A program made the translations under genes and the position numbers. 64,000 nt of DNA. Origin: Izhakiella capsodis (lineage in GTDB: Bacteria; Pseudomonadota; Gammaproteobacteria; Enterobacterales; Enterobacteriaceae). Positions 63,656 to 64,000 of this stretch are shown here, in pieces; the stretch's first letter is position 1; the number at the start of each line of letters is the position of its first letter. The notes under the pieces were generated by a model, which saw nothing but the letters and a program-made list of their open reading frames with translations, was not told where the DNA came from and searched no databases. The stretch is from contig NZ_FOVC01000002.1 in NCBI RefSeq assembly GCF_900115045.1, positions 502,167 through 566,166 on the forward strand, in the 5' to 3' direction.

Positions 63656-64000
63656 ATGAAAATCAAAACCCGTTTCGCCCCCAGCCCGACAGGCTATCTG
63701 CACGTCGGTGGCGCGCGCACTGCGCTTTACTCCTGGTTGTTCGCCCGTAACCACGGCGGGGAGTTTGTGCTGCGTATTGAAGATACCGATCTGGAGCGTT
63801 CGACTCAGCAGGCAATCGACGCCATCATGGATGGGATGAATTGGCTAAGTCTCGATTGGGATGAAGGCCCTTATTATCAGACAAGGCGTTTTGATCGCTA
63901 TAATGCGGTTATTGATGAGATGTTACAGGCTGGCACAGCCTATAAATGCTATTGCTCCAGGGAGCGCCTGGAACAGTTACGCGAAAGTCAGATGGCGAAC
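63656..64000 (+). CDS. gltX: Glutamyl-tRNA synthetase, 5' part
   Basis: GltX charges tRNA-Glu. The 115 codons in the window give [20 protein letters not shown], in which [13 protein letters not shown] is the HIGH-type ATP motif, followed by [11 protein letters not shown] and [14 protein letters not shown]. The remainder, including the KMSKS motif and anticodon domain, lies beyond the window. Divergent from the tRNA operon. Confidence 0.96.
   Translation, partial: MKIKTRFAPSPTGYLHVGGARTALYSWLFARNHGGEFVLRIEDTDLERSTQQAIDAIMDGMNWLSLDWDEGPYYQTRRFDRYNAVIDEMLQAGTAYKCYCSRERLEQLRESQMAN

Overview
The window is a 64 kb piece of an enterobacterial chromosome of about 50-53% GC. Nearly every gene is a recognisable counterpart of an Escherichia coli gene in the der-to-gltX interval, in the same neighbourhoods and orientations. 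Protein divergence, the absence of several E. coli insertions (eut operon, narQ, aegA, yfgF, murQP) and ansP lying beside nudK suggest a member of the Erwinia/Pantoea group (Erwiniaceae). That placement is inferred; no rRNA or taxon-specific marker is present. The content is housekeeping metabolism. I found no prophage, insertion sequence, CRISPR array, toxin-antitoxin pair or defence system.

Layout. 0-6.4 kb: 3' part of der, yfgJ, xseA (minus), guaBA. 6.6-13.4 kb (minus): yfgG, tehB, ppx-ppk, purMN. 13.5-16.4 kb: upp-uraA-hda. 16.4-18.2 kb (minus): yfgD, bepA. 18.2-19.4 kb: AT-rich stretch with a possible gene remnant. 19.4-25 kb: perM, bcp and gcvR (minus), dapA-bamC, purC, ypfJ-tmcA. 27.6-33 kb: ypfN, dapE, yffB, the 18-residue ypfM, acrD. 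33-37.4 kb: a candidate small RNA, ansP, nudK, a decayed ypfG. 37.5-45.3 kb: tktB, talA, maeB, hemF, amiA. 45.4-52 kb: ypeA-yfeZ-yfeY and cysPUWAM. 52.3-57.4 kb (minus): ptsHI-crr, cysK, cysZ. 57.6-62.9 kb: zipA, ligA-ypeB, yfeH, yfeR. 63.2-64 kb: a tRNA-Val/tRNA-Lys operon (minus) and the 5' end of gltX.

How the genes work together. Purine synthesis recurs (guaBA, purMN, purC), each with a PurR-like operator upstream. Pyrimidine salvage is upp-uraA, with a GA-T9-G start region that matches the UTP-sensitive start known for upp. Sulfur assimilation is nearly complete: thiosulfate/sulfate uptake (cysPUWA), sulfate permease (cysZ) and both cysteine synthases (cysM, cysK). Cell-envelope genes include bamC, bepA, amiA, zipA, dapA and dapE.

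No complete new system is evident. The best leads are non-coding: a multi-hairpin element in an enlarged ptsH-ptsI spacer, a candidate sRNA/attenuator between acrD and ansP, and a long hairpin beyond tmcA. Start-codon curation also matters: hda appears to start at CTG, and about fifteen other starts were moved downstream to match family lengths.
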